From: Vulcanimicrobiota bacterium
Lineage (GTDB): Bacteria; Vulcanimicrobiota; Vulcanimicrobiia; Vulcanimicrobiales; Vulcanimicrobiaceae
Reading direction: 5' to 3'
NCBI GenBank assembly: GCA_019233165.1
Contig: JAFAMS010000097.1
Coordinates: 1 to 7,632, forward strand
Length of the DNA stretch: 7,632 nt
Shown here: one piece after another, positions 6,763-7,632 of the stretch
How positions within the stretch are numbered: the first letter of the stretch is position 1
Layout: the number at the start of each line of letters is the position of its first letter
Made by a program: the position numbers and the translations under genes
The notes under the pieces: generated by a model
What the model saw: only the letters and a program-made list of their open reading frames with translations
Databases searched by the model: none
What the model was told of the DNA's origin: nothing

Positions 6763-6850
6763 GTCGGTCAAACGAAACCGCCGGAACCGACGGAGGTTGC
6801 GAACCCGGGGAATACAAAGAACTGCAGAGAGCGCACTGGGGGTCCGCACG
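6763..6850. promoter_or_regulatory. Divergent intergenic region between glutaredoxin-like and TonB-like genes
   Basis: These 88 bases separate two divergent start codons and form the only sizeable non-coding stretch in the window, so they should hold promoters for both genes. An A/T-richer patch at 6809-6822 (GAATACAAAGAACT) is the best place for a -10 element in either direction. I could not pair it convincingly with a -35 element at normal spacing. GGGGG at 6838-6842, eight bases before ATG 6851, may serve as a weak ribosome binding site for the TonB-like gene. Confidence 0.4.
6776..6798. repeat. Tandem 9-mers within an imperfect dyad (possible operator)
   Basis: AACCGCCGG (6776-6784) is followed immediately by AACCGACGG (6785-6793), matching at 8 of 9 positions. 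The same stretch forms an imperfect inverted repeat: AACCGCCG (6776-6783) against CGGAGGTT (6791-6798), 7 of 8 positions paired around a 7-base centre. It lies just upstream of the glutaredoxin-like gene, where a regulator could bind. Chance similarity in GC-rich DNA is a real possibility. Confidence 0.3.
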
Positions 6851-7632
6851 ATGATCACCGCCCTCGAGCCCCAGCCCTTCGAGAAGCGCGCGTTCCTGAT
6901 TTCGCTCGCGCTCCATTGCTGCGGGCTCGCGTTGCTGGCGGCGCTCGTTCCGCTCGCCCAGGGAACCGTCGGCGGACGCGGGATGCACGACGCCGCATTT
7001 CGCTGCGCTCCCCCATGCGCCGAGGTCTTTGCCCTGCGAATCGAGCATCGTCCGCGCGCCGCCCCGTCTCGCGCCGCTCAGGCGGTCTCGGCGCTCCCCG
7101 CTCCTGACCGCACCGAGCCGCGGGTGGCGGAGAAGCCGGTCGCTCGACGCCCGCAGCGCACCATGGCATTCGTCGCCGCTCCGCACGCAGCGTCCGCGGG
7201 GATCGCGCGGATTCGGCGGACGATCGCCGCTCCGGCGCTCGTCGCCGACGCACGCGCCATCTCGGGAAGCGGCCAAGCCGGGACGACCGAGAACGTCACC
7301 GTCGCAACGCAGGCGACGCTCGAGCCCGTCGCCTCGCGCGTCCAACCGAACACGGCCGGCGCGAATCCGAGCGTCGGCGTCGAGACGGCGAGCGACGCGA
7401 GCTCGACGCGCGGGAACCTCGGCCCCGGAAATTGGGGCTCGCACAGCGATTCGCCGACGCTCCTCGACCGCGCGCTTTACGACGAAGTGGTCGCGACGAT
7501 CGGCAGGCGCGGTACGGTCGTGATCTCGGTCGACGATCAAGGTCGCGCCACCGACGTTCGGTTCGCGGCCGCCGGGATAGATCCGGCGCTCCTCGACGCG
7601 TTGCGCAAACGCTTGCTCGCCGCGCGCTACGC
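6851..7632 (+). CDS. TonB-family energy transducer protein (partial, runs off right edge)
   Basis: A frame opens at ATG 6851 and continues for 260 codons to the window end without a stop. A short cytoplasmic N-terminus is followed by one membrane helix (about residues 14-36). Ser18 and His22 sit four residues apart in LISLALHCCGL, matching the SxxxH feature of TonB helices that contact ExbB/ExbD. A long Ala/Pro/Arg-rich linker (about 39-205) fits a periplasm-spanning segment. From about residue 205, YDEVVATIGRRGTVVISVDD and then GRATDVRF, followed by PALLDALRK, resemble the start of a TonB C-terminal domain (beta strand, DxxG turn, strand, helix). TonB passes proton-motive energy to outer-membrane receptors for siderophores, heme or cobalamin. 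The frame also extends upstream to ATG 6761, but those 30 codons are Arg-rich with rare ATA, AGA and AGG codons and are probably not translated. The C-terminal end lies outside the window. Confidence 0.7.
   Translation, partial: MITALEPQPFEKRAFLISLALHCCGLALLAALVPLAQGTVGGRGMHDAAFRCAPPCAEVFALRIEHRPRAAPSRAAQAVSALPAPDRTEPRVAEKPVARRPQRTMAFVAAPHAASAGIARIRRTIAAPALVADARAISGSGQAGTTENVTVATQATLEPVASRVQPNTAGANPSVGVETASDASSTRGNLGPGNWGSHSDSPTLLDRALYDEVVATIGRRGTVVISVDDQGRATDVRFAAAGIDPALLDALRKRLLAARY

Noticed and set aside
6783..6788. GGAACC resembling an ECF sigma -35 element
   Set aside because: No matching -10 element was found at suitable spacing, and the hexamer is part of the tandem 9-mer repeat.
6761..6850. 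Upstream ATG 6761 in frame with the TonB-like gene
   Set aside because: The 30 added codons are mostly arginine with rare ATA, AGA and AGG codons, unlike neighbouring coding sequence, and they would consume the promoter region.
6763..6858. N-terminal extension of the glutaredoxin-like protein to ATG 6858
   Set aside because: The extra residues (rich in Arg, Leu and Val) match no thioredoxin-fold start and would overlap the start of the divergent TonB-like gene.
6245..7540. Long minus-strand open frame (431 codons) spanning DUF92, glutaredoxin-like and TonB-like genes
   Set aside because: It has arginine-rich low-complexity composition, crosses three better-supported genes and the intergenic region, and shows no family motif.
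1..7632. CRISPR arrays, tRNA genes, insertion sequences, prophage or defence genes
   Set aside because: No spaced direct repeats, cloverleaf-like segments, transposase motifs or terminal inverted repeats were seen. Apart from the 88-bp intergenic region and a 13-nt gap before hemA, the window is continuously coding.

Overview
The window is GC-rich (visibly about two-thirds G+C) bacterial chromosome. It is dominated by a tightly packed plus-strand tetrapyrrole operon. The organism makes 5-aminolevulinate by the C5 route, because glutamyl-tRNA reductase (HemA) and glutamate-1-semialdehyde aminomutase (HemL) are both present. It has a zinc-type HemB and a CobA-HemD fusion. GC content, codon texture and gene order would fit an under-sampled high-GC phylum such as Candidatus Eremiobacterota/Vulcanimicrobiota (WPS-2). 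That placement is a recollection-based guess that the sequence alone cannot settle. No phage, insertion sequence, CRISPR, tRNA or rRNA signal was seen.

Layout, plus strand: a probable tail of an unidentified upstream gene (to 40); hemB (27-1043); a MobA-like nucleotidyltransferase (1036-1644); hemL (1644-2951); hemA (2965-4254); a cobA-hemD fusion (4254-5759); and a DUF92/VTE6-like membrane protein (about 5756-6526). Junctions are overlaps of 1 to 14 nt except a 13-nt gap before hemA. Four of the six full genes appear to start on non-ATG codons (GTG, TTG, GTG and probably CTG), which suggests one polycistronic transcript with translational coupling. A minus-strand glutaredoxin-like gene (6496-6762) converges on the DUF92 gene and overlaps it by 31 bp. 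It is divergent, across an 88-bp intergenic region, from an open frame that runs off the right edge (6851-7632). That frame is not closed by a stop inside the window and reads as a TonB-family energy-transducer protein.

How the genes work together: HemA and HemL make 5-aminolevulinate from glutamyl-tRNA. HemB condenses two of these to porphobilinogen. HemC, which is not in the window, would make hydroxymethylbilane. The HemD half closes it to uroporphyrinogen III, and the CobA half can divert that to precorrin-2 for siroheme or corrinoids. The MobA-like gene suggests the operon may coordinate tetrapyrrole and molybdenum-cofactor supply, for example for nitrate- or sulfite-type redox enzymes. 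The DUF92 protein may act on a polyprenyl or phytyl phosphate. Both of these links are inferences.

The window is mostly ordinary biosynthesis. The points most worth a second look are the likely CTG start of the DUF92 gene, the chain of overlapping non-ATG starts, the HemA catalytic loop reading C-G-R instead of C-N-R, the altered nucleotide-binding signature of the MobA-like protein, and the TonB-like frame at the right edge with a CxxxC just outside its membrane helix.
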